Assembly (NCBI GenBank): GCA_017302255.1
Contig: JAFLDV010000025.1
Coordinates: 1-63,910, forward strand
Reading direction: 5' to 3'
From: Gammaproteobacteria bacterium
GTDB taxonomy: Bacteria > Pseudomonadota > Gammaproteobacteria > Enterobacterales > Alteromonadaceae
DNA: 63,910 nucleotides
Position 1 is the first letter of the stretch, and the number at the start of each line of letters is the position of its first letter. Shown here in pieces: positions 44,922-54,350 of the stretch. The notes under the pieces were generated by a model. That model worked only from the letters and a program-made list of their open reading frames with translations, was not told the origin of the DNA and searched no databases. Position numbers and translations under genes: made by a program.

Positions 44922-47033
44922 CTAGTGCTCCGAGATGGGCATCGCCTGTAACCGCACCACTTCTGTTTCCTGTGATCGACGTTGCAACAGATACAGTGCC
45001 TTTGGCTCAGCCGTGACGTACAGGGCTTCTGGCTTAAGTGTACTTGGCAGTGCCTCCGACTTAGTGGTGTTGGTCAACCAATCAAATTGTTGTAAATGGT
45101 GATTGGCGTCAACCCAATAGATTGCCTGATCATTCGCTCCCCACAAATCTGCTTGAGTACTTCGCCAATCAATATCAATTGGCAGTGGTTGCACTTTTGC
45201 ATTCTCCAGAAAATAACGCTGTAATTTGCTGTTATTGTGGGATTGCAGAACTAAAGACTTGTTCGGGCCACAAACTAAATCCACCGCATCCTCAACCAGT
45301 CTGACTGCAGCGCTTTGTTTTAATTGATAAAGGCCCCAGCCACTGTCGGTTTGTTCTGTCCAAAACCATTGTCCATGGCAGTTCGCATAGCGCCGACTAG
45401 TGCCGCTAGACCAAGCAGTCAGTGATAACTCGCCAGTGCCCAAATCGACTTGCATCAATTGCTGATCGACAACTGCGAATAGATTTTGCTCCTGCCAAAT
45501 GAGTTGGTTAATGCTGACTGCTGTTTTAAATTTAGTGAGTTGTCGTAGATGGCCATCGGCATAACGCCAGATCTGAGGTAGTCCAGAGCGCGTGGACAAA
45601 AACACGCCGTCCCCGGCAAATAACCAATCATCACGATTACTGGTTAACCACTGTGGGACACTGAGTTCTGCGTGGCGTCCACCGCTATCCTGCTGAAAAG
45701 GCACCAAATCAAGCGCAGGATTTTGTTGAACAATCCCTAATAAGGTATCGCCTATTCTCCGCATATCAGCAAACAGACCCGCGTGAGTATTGAGCGCCAT
45801 TAGCCGCTGCCCGGCTAAGTTATAGAGCTGCAATTTCTCTAAACCACTGAGCAACAAAGTGTCCTTATCCCACCAACTGATGGATTGGATTTCCATAGCG
45901 AATTTGGCAGATAACCTTGGTTGATCTGCATCCTGCTTCCAAACAAATAAGTGGTAACTTTGCTGATATTCCTGCACCAGCAAATAAAGCTGATGGTTTT
46001 GTACCAATAACTGCTTGGGTTGACGAAAGACACCTGGCAGGGTCAGCAGCAATTTCTGTTGCTGTTGCGTTAGCCCCCACAGTTGAGTTTCTCCTGCAAC
46101 TTGATCAAGCCAAAATAACTCGTGATCTTTGGCAATAAGCCCTTTGCTGACGAATTGTTGGCAAGTCGCTATTTGCTTAGTCTGGTCCGGTGCGTCAGGG
46201 TCTTGCAAAAAGACTCCACAAGTTTGGGCTCGGACTGCCGTAAACACTAGCTTGTTGTCGAACCAATTGAGTTGTCCAACCTGCTCAAAACCTGCAGCTA
46301 ATTGGATCTTGCGATGACTTTGTGTTTCATGACGAATTAATCGCCATTCAGCACTACCTTCCGAGCGATACCAATAAAACCAATGTTGCCGATCAGCACT
46401 TTCCACTGGTTCAATTTCTTCACCAGGCAGCGCACTGATATTAATCTGATAGGGAAAACTAGGAATATATGCTTCGCGACCCAAGCGCCACAGCAGGAAC
46501 ACAAAAACAATACATAGAATCGCGACGGCACTGACGCTAATACACAAATATCGCAAAGTTGCAAAACGCTGGCGACTGCGGGATTCAACAATATCTACCA
46601 GCAAATTATTGACTGTTTCGGTATTGTCTTCTGCTGTAGTTGCCATTGGTTGCGGTTCAACGGTCTCTTGCGCCACCGATTCGGTAACCGTCTGTTCCGC
46701 TAAAGTCTCAACTTTGGCTATCCAGCAATATCCTTTGCGGGAATGAGTTTCGATAAACAATGGAGGCTTGCTTTGATCTTGGAGCAATTTTCGTAGGGTA
46801 GCGACCGCGCGCATCAGGGCCGCGTCAGTACCTTGATCTGTGCCCCAGACACTATTGAGGATGTGTTCTTTAGCAACAATTTGCTCAGGATTCTGCAGAA
46901 AAAAATTGAGCAGTGAATGTAGTCGTGGCTCAAGGACAATGGCATCGCCAGAGCCATCGTAACGGCACAAGGTTCCACTTTTCGGCGCATATTGCCAATG
47001 TAAGATTTTAAGCCATGGTTCGGCGTAAAGCAT
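44922..47033 (-). CDS. Membrane-bound winged-helix regulator with beta-propeller (CadC-like)
   Basis: This 703-residue protein has an N-terminal OmpR-type winged helix (residues 1-105, LLNFFLQNPEQIVAKEHILNSVWG...RKGYCWI), a flexible linker, a transmembrane helix at about 162-183, and a large periplasmic region of repeated beta blades of TolB/PD40 type. This layout is CadC-like: direct DNA binding by a membrane sensor. It is paralogous to the protein at 47422. The 47137 peptide lies between them. Confidence 0.88.
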   Translation of the reverse strand: MLYAEPWLKILHWQYAPKSGTLCRYDGSGDAIVLEPRLHSLLNFFLQNPEQIVAKEHILNSVWGTDQGTDAALMRAVATLRKLLQDQSKPPLFIETHSRKGYCWIAKVETLAEQTVTESVAQETVEPQPMATTAEDNTETVNNLLVDIVESRSRQRFATLRYLCISVSAVAILCIVFVFLLWRLGREAYIPSFPYQINISALPGEEIEPVESADRQHWFYWYRSEGSAEWRLIRHETQSHRKIQLAAGFEQVGQLNWFDNKLVFTAVRAQTCGVFLQDPDAPDQTKQIATCQQFVSKGLIAKDHELFWLDQVAGETQLWGLTQQQQKLLLTLPGVFRQPKQLLVQNHQLYLLVQEYQQSYHLFVWKQDADQPRLSAKFAMEIQSISWWDKDTLLLSGLEKLQLYNLAGQRLMALNTHAGLFADMRRIGDTLLGIVQQNPALDLVPFQQDSGGRHAELSVPQWLTSNRDDWLFAGDGVFLSTRSGLPQIWRYADGHLRQLTKFKTAVSINQLIWQEQNLFAVVDQQLMQVDLGTGELSLTAWSSGTSRRYANCHGQWFWTEQTDSGWGLYQLKQSAAVRLVEDAVDLVCGPNKSLVLQSHNNSKLQRYFLENAKVQPLPIDIDWRSTQADLWGANDQAIYWVDANHHLQQFDWLTNTTKSEALPSTLKPEALYVTAEPKALYLLQRRSQETEVVRLQAMPISEH

Positions 47034-47136
47034 ATCTGCCTCCCCGTTACAACGTGAAGGCAGTATACATGATTTTTACTTATTTGAAGACCGAACCTAA
47101 AACGGCAAAATTTAGCGCAGTTTACCGAACAAGTAC

Positions 47137-47337
47137 TTAGTTAATGACGATACAGTGTGGCCACATCCAGCACTCACCAGTGCCGTCTTCACCGTTAGTT
47201 GGCGGAGTGGTAGTAGTGGTTGTCGTTGTCGGTGCTGTAGTTTCTGGTTTAGTCGTCTCAGCTGCATTAACACCAACAGCAAATAAAGTGATAAGAGCTA
47301 AAGTAGATGCTGTGTTAATTAATTTATTGTTTTTCAT
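47137..47337 (-). CDS. Small secreted Thr-rich peptide
   Basis: This 66-residue product has a signal peptide (residues 1-25, cleavage about VNA-AE), a segment with eight consecutive Thr (TAPTTTTTTTTPP), and a short tail GTGECWMWPHCIVIN with two Cys separated by four residues. A good AAGGAAG ribosome binding site precedes the ATG at 47335-47337. Both flanking genes are CadC-like regulators on the same strand. The mature tail could be a disulfide-linked peptide signal, but no family is recognised. Confidence 0.7.
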   Translation of the reverse strand: MKNNKLINTASTLALITLFAVGVNAAETTKPETTAPTTTTTTTTPPTNGEDGTGECWMWPHCIVIN

Positions 47338-47421
47338 TTTAATGTCTTCCTTTTAGGTTAGCTACACCTCTATATGGCTACAACATTTGAATTAATACCT
47401 TATGAAAACTTGATAAAGCTA

Positions 47422-49614
47422 TTATAAAGTTTGTTTCGAAAATACTAACTCAGCGATATCAATATCACCGGTTTTGCCGTCATCCTGTAAAATAAACATT
47501 TCATCAGTACTGACCGAAAATCGACGCGCTAATTTCGGATGAATAATCCCAGTTTTGTTGATGGTTTTACTGACTAAATCATAACTATAAATTTCGTATT
47601 GTTTGGATTCGTTTGAATTTAAGAAATAAATCGCTGACTTTCGCAACACTAAAGAAGGGGAAACAAAGTCTCCTTGTGCCGGGACTGGCAGCTGTGTGAT
47701 CTCAGAGTTATCTCTAAATTTAATGCGGAGCTGTTTATCTTCAGTGTTGCGCCAAACTTGGTAGTCGCCGTCTGGGCTTTCTCGGAAATAATCCATATCA
47801 ACCGCGAAGGTTTTTTGGGTTAGCGAATCCCGGTCCATGGCAATAATTTTCCAGCGGCCTTGTTCAGATGCAGAAAAATAAATCGTTTTACTATCATAGC
47901 TCCAGCTTGGATCCCGACTATTTTGTCCATCCAGACTTAATAACACCGGCGATGTCTGCTCAGACAGCAACCACACTGAAGTGCCAACAAGCACTAGCAA
48001 AGACTTGCCATCAGGAGAAAACTCAAGCGCTTTCGGGCTAAAATCACCAGAAAAACGACTGATTTGCTTTTGCCGGCCATCTTTGAAATACAGCCATACT
48101 TGCTGCACTCCAGAGCGGTTCGACATGACTGCGGTTGGTCCATCGGCTACTGGATTTAGCTCTAGCATGCCTTCACCACGACTAGCTTGTTGCATTATTT
48201 CATCGACAGCTTGATTGTTCTTTAGCGGGTTGTTGATACGCCGAATACTGCTTTGCCATAATTTGCCAACGCTAGCGAAAATTCGTCCTTTACTACTGAT
48301 GATTACTTCACCAGCTTTATTATCGGTGTAAGCAAATACCTTCGCCTTTTTGGTATGGACATCTACTACCGACAATTCATTATTACCCGAAGAAAACAAA
48401 ATTTCGTCAATGTTGGGCATCCAAGCAACCTGACCTGGGTATATTCCTTGGGGCTGAATAAGCATTTGGATAGAGCGATCTTGAAAGTTCATCATCCATA
48501 TCTGACCTGCAGCGCCAGCAACATCTCGGATAAAGGCTAAGTAATTACCATCGTGTGAAAATGCGGCAGCAAAATCGCCGATACTGGTTTCCGGTGGCAT
48601 GGTTAACTGCTCAATCTTGCCGCCATCCATTGGATAAAGCATCAATGCAATATTGTTAGACTTATCTTGCCAGTCTGGATACACCAAATAGCGGCCATCT
48701 GGCGACCAACTCATCCGTGCGCCCATACTATTGGCGCCGCATTTTGTCAGCAGATCATCAGATTGCACCTTAAATTGAACATCAAATCTCAGCAATCTTA
48801 TTTCGCAACTCACTTTTCGCTTTAGTTGCTGATAAGCCAGTGCATTGCCATTCGGATGCCAAATTGGTCCAATTAAATTGCTATTTTCAGATGTTTTAAT
48901 GACCTGTTTTTCAAGAGTTTCCACATCTTGTACAATCAACGACGAAGAGCTGTGGATATCGATCATATGGCTGTAGGCTAAATAACGGCCGTCTGCTGAC
49001 GTTGAATGATAAAACTCCAAACCATCCATCGAAGAGACAGGATCTAGACGACCAAACGGAATTTCTTGCTCAAGCTGAGCTGTCGAGCCCCAATTCAACC
49101 AGCCAAAGTAAATAAGGCTACAACTGAAAACAGCAGCAACAGCGCTCCAAAGGACATAGGAAGTGACAGCTCGTTTTGGAACCATCGCAGGCACTTGGTC
49201 GATTGCCGACTCAGTGTCATCATCGACAGTCTCTTCAAAAACAGCAGGTTGCTCCACTGCTGGAGCGCCAACCCGAACCACTGAAGCGACAAAGCGAAAA
49301 CCACGTTTAGGGATGGTTTCAATATAAGTTGGCTCACGGCTGTCATCACCAAGCTCAACCCTAAGTACTCGGATCACCCGTGAAATTCGACCGTCAGAGA
49401 CATCACGCACGCCCCAGACATTACTGAGTAACTCATCGCGCGTAATTAAGCGCCCCGGATTTTGCATGAAGTAATTGAATGCTTTTTGACACAAATTATC
49501 GAGCTCAGCAGTCTGGACAATTTCCCCTGTTTCAGAAAGTTTGACCAGTTTGTCTTGTTGCGGCAAATACCACCAATCACCGACTTTTAGTTGTTGTTCT
49601 GGTTTGGTTGACAT
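47422..49614 (-). CDS. Membrane-bound winged-helix regulator with beta-propeller, paralogue
   Basis: This 730-residue protein has the same order as the one at 44922: winged helix (residues 1-110, LITRDELLSNVWGVRDVSDGRISRVIRVLR...PKRGFRFV), linker, transmembrane helix near 150-170, then PD40/TolB blades (repeated SPDGRYLVYPDW, SHDGNYLAFIRD, SPDGKSLLVL). The start is the ATG at 49612-49614. The two paralogues differ considerably, so the duplication is not recent. Confidence 0.9.
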   Translation of the reverse strand: MSTKPEQQLKVGDWWYLPQQDKLVKLSETGEIVQTAELDNLCQKAFNYFMQNPGRLITRDELLSNVWGVRDVSDGRISRVIRVLRVELGDDSREPTYIETIPKRGFRFVASVVRVGAPAVEQPAVFEETVDDDTESAIDQVPAMVPKRAVTSYVLWSAVAAVFSCSLIYFGWLNWGSTAQLEQEIPFGRLDPVSSMDGLEFYHSTSADGRYLAYSHMIDIHSSSSLIVQDVETLEKQVIKTSENSNLIGPIWHPNGNALAYQQLKRKVSCEIRLLRFDVQFKVQSDDLLTKCGANSMGARMSWSPDGRYLVYPDWQDKSNNIALMLYPMDGGKIEQLTMPPETSIGDFAAAFSHDGNYLAFIRDVAGAAGQIWMMNFQDRSIQMLIQPQGIYPGQVAWMPNIDEILFSSGNNELSVVDVHTKKAKVFAYTDNKAGEVIISSKGRIFASVGKLWQSSIRRINNPLKNNQAVDEIMQQASRGEGMLELNPVADGPTAVMSNRSGVQQVWLYFKDGRQKQISRFSGDFSPKALEFSPDGKSLLVLVGTSVWLLSEQTSPVLLSLDGQNSRDPSWSYDSKTIYFSASEQGRWKIIAMDRDSLTQKTFAVDMDYFRESPDGDYQVWRNTEDKQLRIKFRDNSEITQLPVPAQGDFVSPSLVLRKSAIYFLNSNESKQYEIYSYDLVSKTINKTGIIHPKLARRFSVSTDEMFILQDDGKTGDIDIAELVFSKQTL

Positions 49615-49655
49615 GGGCTGCTCGTTGCGTCTTGCTCTAATCGGTTAAATTACAA

Positions 49656-51893
49656 TCAATCACAATTTTCCTGAACAGGCATTTCACCCCAAATCACTGG
49701 CAATAACAATACGTTAACGCAAGAATCTTGCACAAAATGGCCGGAATTCGACGAAATGCTTTGACGCCTAACGTTTTCCGGAACAGCACGAAACAATGAG
49801 TTCGGACTGTTGTGCTTAAAATAATTAACAAATACTGGCAAAGCACCGCTACCGCCAGTTAAACCAATTGCTTGATTGTCATCGCGGCCAAGCCAAATTG
49901 TCAGGCCAGTTTCATGGTCAAACCCACTAAACCAGCTGTCACGATAATCACTAGAGGTACCAGTTTTACCGGCAAATCGACTGCCAGGAAACTGAGTCGA
50001 TAGTATTTGTGCAGTGCCTGTTTGGGTCGATTGCTGCATCGCGTACTGCAACAAATATGCAGCAGATACCTGGAAGCGAGGCTCCGCTTTAACCTTGCGT
50101 TGATAGATGACTCGCCCATCAGCAGCACCTATGGCTTCAATAGCCGCTAGTGGTTTGTACTGCCCTTTATTGGCGATGGTTTGATACATTTGCGCAACTT
50201 CCAGCGGACTCATTTCTACGGCACCGAGTAAAGATGAAGGTTGTAGATGGAATTCACGGCTTACACCCAACTTTTCAATACTTTGCGCTACTGCAGGCAA
50301 CCCAAGTTGCAAGCCAAGGCGGATGGTCGGAATGTTCAGTGATTGGCTCAACGCTTCGACGATAGGCACATTGCCACGGAATTTTTTATCATAGTTGTGC
50401 GGCTGCCAGTTTTTGCTGCCGCTGCGCAGGCTTAAAGGCGTATCGGCGAGTACAGAACCTAGACTATACCGCGCAGGTTGAGCCAATGCGGTCAGATAGA
50501 CCACTGGTTTGATGATACTGCCGATTTGCCGGCGAGCCGAAATTGCTCGGTTATAGCCAGCAAAACTGGTGTTGCGACCGCCAACAATAGCTTTTAAACC
50601 ACCCTGTTGATAGTCAGTCGCCACTACCGCTACTTCTATTTTTTCGTCGAGTTTGTTTAAGCGCTCAGCGACTGCTTGCTCCGCAGCAAGTTGTGCCATC
50701 GGATCTAAATAGGTGAAAACCCGCAGCCCCTCTTGCATCTGCAGCGGATCTGTCACTAACTCGCGCAGTTCTTGGCGAACCTTGTCGATATAAGCTGGGT
50801 ATTTGCCTTTTAAATGCTGCCCAATCGGGATAACGTCTAGCGGTTGCTCCAATGCGGCTTTTGTTTGCTCACCGTCAAGTAAGCCATGCTCTTCCATCAA
50901 ATGCAGAATTAAATCGCGCCGCTGAGCTGCGCGCTCAGGAAAGCGACGCGGATCGTAGTACGACGGGCCTTTGATGATGGCAATCAACAAGGCATATTCG
51001 TGTGGACGCAATTCCGCCAGCGGCTTACCGAAATACAATTTGCTGCCAAGACCCAACCCATGCACCGGATTGTCTTTGAATTGGCCGATAAAAATCTCAT
51101 TAAAATAAGCTTCGAGAATTTGGTCTTTGCTGTAACGATAATCTAAAACCAGAGCAATCAGCGCTTCATTGACTTTGCGCACCATGGTTCGCTCTTGATT
51201 GGTATACATATTTTTTGCGAGCTGCTGAGTTAATGTCGAGCCCCCCTGCACTGTTTGACCCGCTTGTAAGTTCGTGATGAGTGCCCGCAGCACCGACAAT
51301 GGCGACACACCATGGTGGCTATAAAAATCGCGGTCTTCGACTAACAATAAAGTCTCGCGAATAGTCACTGGTACTTGTTTTAACTGCACTAACTCGCGGT
51401 CTTCTTGTTCAGCAGTGACCAAGTGCTGCAACAACTGCGGTTCCATTTTGGCTTTGGCCAAAGCCTTGCCTGATTTTTGTAAGCCCTGAACAAAATCTCC
51501 AGCGAATTCTACGGTAAATAACGAAGCGGCTTGCGCACCGTCGGCAAATTCGAAAGTTCGGCGATAAACATGGACTTTTGGGCCATCGACTAAATATTGG
51601 CCAGGACCATTGAGGCGAGGATCCACTCGATACTGCAACCGTTTCAGCTCGTCGACAAATTGCGTTTGCGATAGATGGACGCCGGGCGCCAGGTGCAACA
51701 CACGCGCATACAATTGCGCTGGCACTTGCCATTTTTGCCCGGAAAATAAAGTGGTGATTTTGCTGTCTAAATAGATGAAATAAATCAGTAGGGTCAGAAA
51801 AACGACCATCGCTGATTTTAAGAAAAACCATAAAACAGAACGCTGAAATGGCGTTAGTCCGGATTTTTTTGTTGTTTTACGGCGCACGGTCAT
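49656..51893 (-). CDS. mrcB: Penicillin-binding protein 1B
   Basis: This bifunctional enzyme polymerises and cross-links peptidoglycan. The 745-residue protein has a transmembrane helix (residues 19-43), a UB2H-like region, a glycosyltransferase with EDRDFYSHHGVS and GGSTLTQQLAKN, and a transpeptidase with SxxK (GSIIK), SxN (SQSLN) and KTG (AGKTGTSSDYRDSWF). It overlaps hrpB by 4 bases (ATGA). Confidence 0.96.
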   Translation of the reverse strand: MTVRRKTTKKSGLTPFQRSVLWFFLKSAMVVFLTLLIYFIYLDSKITTLFSGQKWQVPAQLYARVLHLAPGVHLSQTQFVDELKRLQYRVDPRLNGPGQYLVDGPKVHVYRRTFEFADGAQAASLFTVEFAGDFVQGLQKSGKALAKAKMEPQLLQHLVTAEQEDRELVQLKQVPVTIRETLLLVEDRDFYSHHGVSPLSVLRALITNLQAGQTVQGGSTLTQQLAKNMYTNQERTMVRKVNEALIALVLDYRYSKDQILEAYFNEIFIGQFKDNPVHGLGLGSKLYFGKPLAELRPHEYALLIAIIKGPSYYDPRRFPERAAQRRDLILHLMEEHGLLDGEQTKAALEQPLDVIPIGQHLKGKYPAYIDKVRQELRELVTDPLQMQEGLRVFTYLDPMAQLAAEQAVAERLNKLDEKIEVAVVATDYQQGGLKAIVGGRNTSFAGYNRAISARRQIGSIIKPVVYLTALAQPARYSLGSVLADTPLSLRSGSKNWQPHNYDKKFRGNVPIVEALSQSLNIPTIRLGLQLGLPAVAQSIEKLGVSREFHLQPSSLLGAVEMSPLEVAQMYQTIANKGQYKPLAAIEAIGAADGRVIYQRKVKAEPRFQVSAAYLLQYAMQQSTQTGTAQILSTQFPGSRFAGKTGTSSDYRDSWFSGFDHETGLTIWLGRDDNQAIGLTGGSGALPVFVNYFKHNSPNSLFRAVPENVRRQSISSNSGHFVQDSCVNVLLLPVIWGEMPVQENCD

Positions 51894-54328
51894 TTTTGCA
51901 TTGCCTTCTTAGTTTTATTGGTCGGATCTGCTTGTAATGGATCATCCGGCCAGTAGTGCTTGGGGTAACGCCCGCGCATTTCCTTTTTAACATCTTGATA
52001 GGCATTTTGCCAGAAACTCACTAAGTCACGAGTCACCTGTAACGGTCGACGAGCAGGCGAAAGTAACGAAACCGTCACCGCGATCTGTCCATTGGCAACT
52101 GTTGGCGTACTTTGCTGCCCGAACATTTCACCGAGACGAATTTCCATCGAAACTTCGCCATCCGCGTTATAAGACAAAGCGACTGCCGTGCCTAATTGTG
52201 AGGTCCAAGATTCTGGTAGCAACAACGCCAACTGTTGCTGCTGCGCATAACTAAACTGATTTAACAGGATACCTTTTAAATCAATCGCTTGTAACTGTTG
52301 GATATTTTTAATATCGAGCAAAAATGGCCCAAGCCATTGTTCCAGATTTTCACACAAGGCTTCGGTTGAAAAATCCGGCCACAGCGCTGGTGATAAACGC
52401 TTGGCAAGCGCCACTCTATACTGTAATTGCAAAACAGCAGGTGACCAAGTTAATGGGTTAAGCTCACGCTGGCGCAAATAATTAAGCCAGGCTTGTTGAC
52501 GCTGCGTTGCGTCGATTGTGCTGGTAAGCGACTGTTTTTTAATAACCAATTCGCCAAGCTTTGTCTGCTGCTCGGCTTGAAATCGTCCGGTTTGCTCATC
52601 AAAGCCAACAAAGGTGTGGCGAACAAATTTCGCCTGCCAATGTTCGGTTAACGCCGCCATATCCCAAGGAACTGCCGCCGAAATGAGCGCTTGTTGCTGA
52701 TAAATCCGCAGATCAGCGACCACCAACACTGGCTGCCCACTGAGTGCATCGTCAGCTGGCAATAAGGCTCCGGTGCCATTTGCTAGCAAATACCCCTGGC
52801 CACGTGCCAAGGCGATCCTATCAGGATAAGCATGGCTCAATAGCAATGGTACTAGATGGCTTGGTAATGACGAACCGCTCTTCATTTTAAATAACTGCAT
52901 CAGCTGTCGAAACTGTTGCTGCGCATTCGCGCCGTCGAGCCTCAGTTGCCGACTCAAATCCGTGCCAGAAAAACGGCGATTTTGTTCAAGCTGTACCGCT
53001 AAAATCGCTGCAAGCTCGACAGCCCCCGTTTCACCTTGCTGCTCCAACTGCTTAGCAAAAAGCAGCATAGCGGCTAATCGCGGGGCAACTGGCAAATCTA
53101 ACATTTGCCGCCCAAGCGCAGTTAAACTGCCACGCGCATCTAAAGCACCGAGTAATTGCAGCGCTTGTTCCGACGCTTTTATTTGCGCAGGAGGCGGAGC
53201 ATCGAGCCAAAATAAATCGCAGATTTGGCAGCCCCACGCAGCAACATCAAGCCGTAATGTGAGCAGGTCGGCTTGCAGAATTTCCGGTGTGGTGAAGGCG
53301 GCACGTCTTCGCCATTTCTCTTCAGTATCAAAGCGATAGCAGATGCCTGGCATTAAACGCCCGGCCCGACCGGCACGTTGTGTAGCTGCCGCTTGGCTAA
53401 TTTGCACAGTATCCAATCGGCTAAAACCAAGCTTCGCAACATAACTTGCTTGGCGCGCTTGGCCAGAATCTATCACTAAGGTGATGCCATCAATGGTCAA
53501 ACTGGTTTCCGCAATATTGGTTGCCAGCACAATCTTACGCATACCGGCCGCCGGTGCGGCAACGGCTTGTTGTTGTTCGGCAAGACTCAACTTACCTAAT
53601 AATGGAAATACTGAAACATGAGCTGGCAACATCAGCGAGCCCAAATAATCTGCGGCTTGTTCAATTTCCCGCTGGCCCGGCAAAAATAACAGAAAATTGC
53701 CCTCATGCTGCGCCAATAGTTGCGCTGCAAGTTTTGCCACCTGCAGCCACAACGGTTCACTGCTTGGTGGCTGATAGCGGATTTCTACTGGATAACTGCG
53801 CCCCCCACTCACCAGCACTGGCGCTTGCAAAGACGTGCTTAACTTGGCGGTATCCATGGTCGCGGACATCAACAATAAACGCAGCTCACTATTGAGTTGC
53901 TGCACTTCCAGCGCCAACGCTAGCGCCAAATCTGTTTGTAACGAACGTTCATGAAACTCGTCAAAAATCAGCAAATCAATCGTGGATAATTCCGGATCAT
54001 GCTGAATTTTTCGGATAAGCACCCCCTCGGTCACTACCAACAACCGAGTGCGAGCCGAGTGCTTTTGCTCAAAACGAATTTGATAACCGACGGTTTCACC
54101 AAGCGGCTCCCCCAACTGGGTCGCGAGATAACTGGCGATACTCTTCGCAGCCAGTCGCCGTGGCTCAAGCATGATGATTTGCTTATTCGCGAATTCTGGC
54201 GCTTGCAGCAAAAAAAGTGGAAGGTAGGTCGATTTGCCTGCGCCTGGTGGCGCGGTCAAGATGACCCGGCTTTGTTGCTGTAATTCACGCAACAACGCCG
54301 GGCAAAGATCAGCGACTGGTAAAGTCAA
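51890..54328 (-). CDS. hrpB: ATP-dependent helicase HrpB
   Basis: HrpB is a DEAH-type RNA helicase of unclear physiological role. The 812-residue protein has Walker A APPGAGKSTYLPL, DEFH in LLIFDEFHERSLQT, the SAT motif LLMSATMDT and the QRAGRAGR motif (TQRAGRAGRLMPG). The start is a TTG at 54326-54328 after AGGACGG. It overlaps mrcB, an arrangement also known in enterobacteria. Confidence 0.95.
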   Translation of the reverse strand: MTLPVADLCPALLRELQQQSRVILTAPPGAGKSTYLPLFLLQAPEFANKQIIMLEPRRLAAKSIASYLATQLGEPLGETVGYQIRFEQKHSARTRLLVVTEGVLIRKIQHDPELSTIDLLIFDEFHERSLQTDLALALALEVQQLNSELRLLLMSATMDTAKLSTSLQAPVLVSGGRSYPVEIRYQPPSSEPLWLQVAKLAAQLLAQHEGNFLLFLPGQREIEQAADYLGSLMLPAHVSVFPLLGKLSLAEQQQAVAAPAAGMRKIVLATNIAETSLTIDGITLVIDSGQARQASYVAKLGFSRLDTVQISQAAATQRAGRAGRLMPGICYRFDTEEKWRRRAAFTTPEILQADLLTLRLDVAAWGCQICDLFWLDAPPPAQIKASEQALQLLGALDARGSLTALGRQMLDLPVAPRLAAMLLFAKQLEQQGETGAVELAAILAVQLEQNRRFSGTDLSRQLRLDGANAQQQFRQLMQLFKMKSGSSLPSHLVPLLLSHAYPDRIALARGQGYLLANGTGALLPADDALSGQPVLVVADLRIYQQQALISAAVPWDMAALTEHWQAKFVRHTFVGFDEQTGRFQAEQQTKLGELVIKKQSLTSTIDATQRQQAWLNYLRQRELNPLTWSPAVLQLQYRVALAKRLSPALWPDFSTEALCENLEQWLGPFLLDIKNIQQLQAIDLKGILLNQFSYAQQQQLALLLPESWTSQLGTAVALSYNADGEVSMEIRLGEMFGQQSTPTVANGQIAVTVSLLSPARRPLQVTRDLVSFWQNAYQDVKKEMRGRYPKHYWPDDPLQADPTNKTKKAMQK

Positions 54329-54350
54329 ATTGCCGTCCTAGCAGAACAAA

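Noticed and set aside
44902-44940. Terminator between hemL and the first CadC-like gene
   Set aside because: CCCACTCGGAG/CTCCGAGATGGG can pair but lacks a T tail and overlaps the end of the regulator gene.
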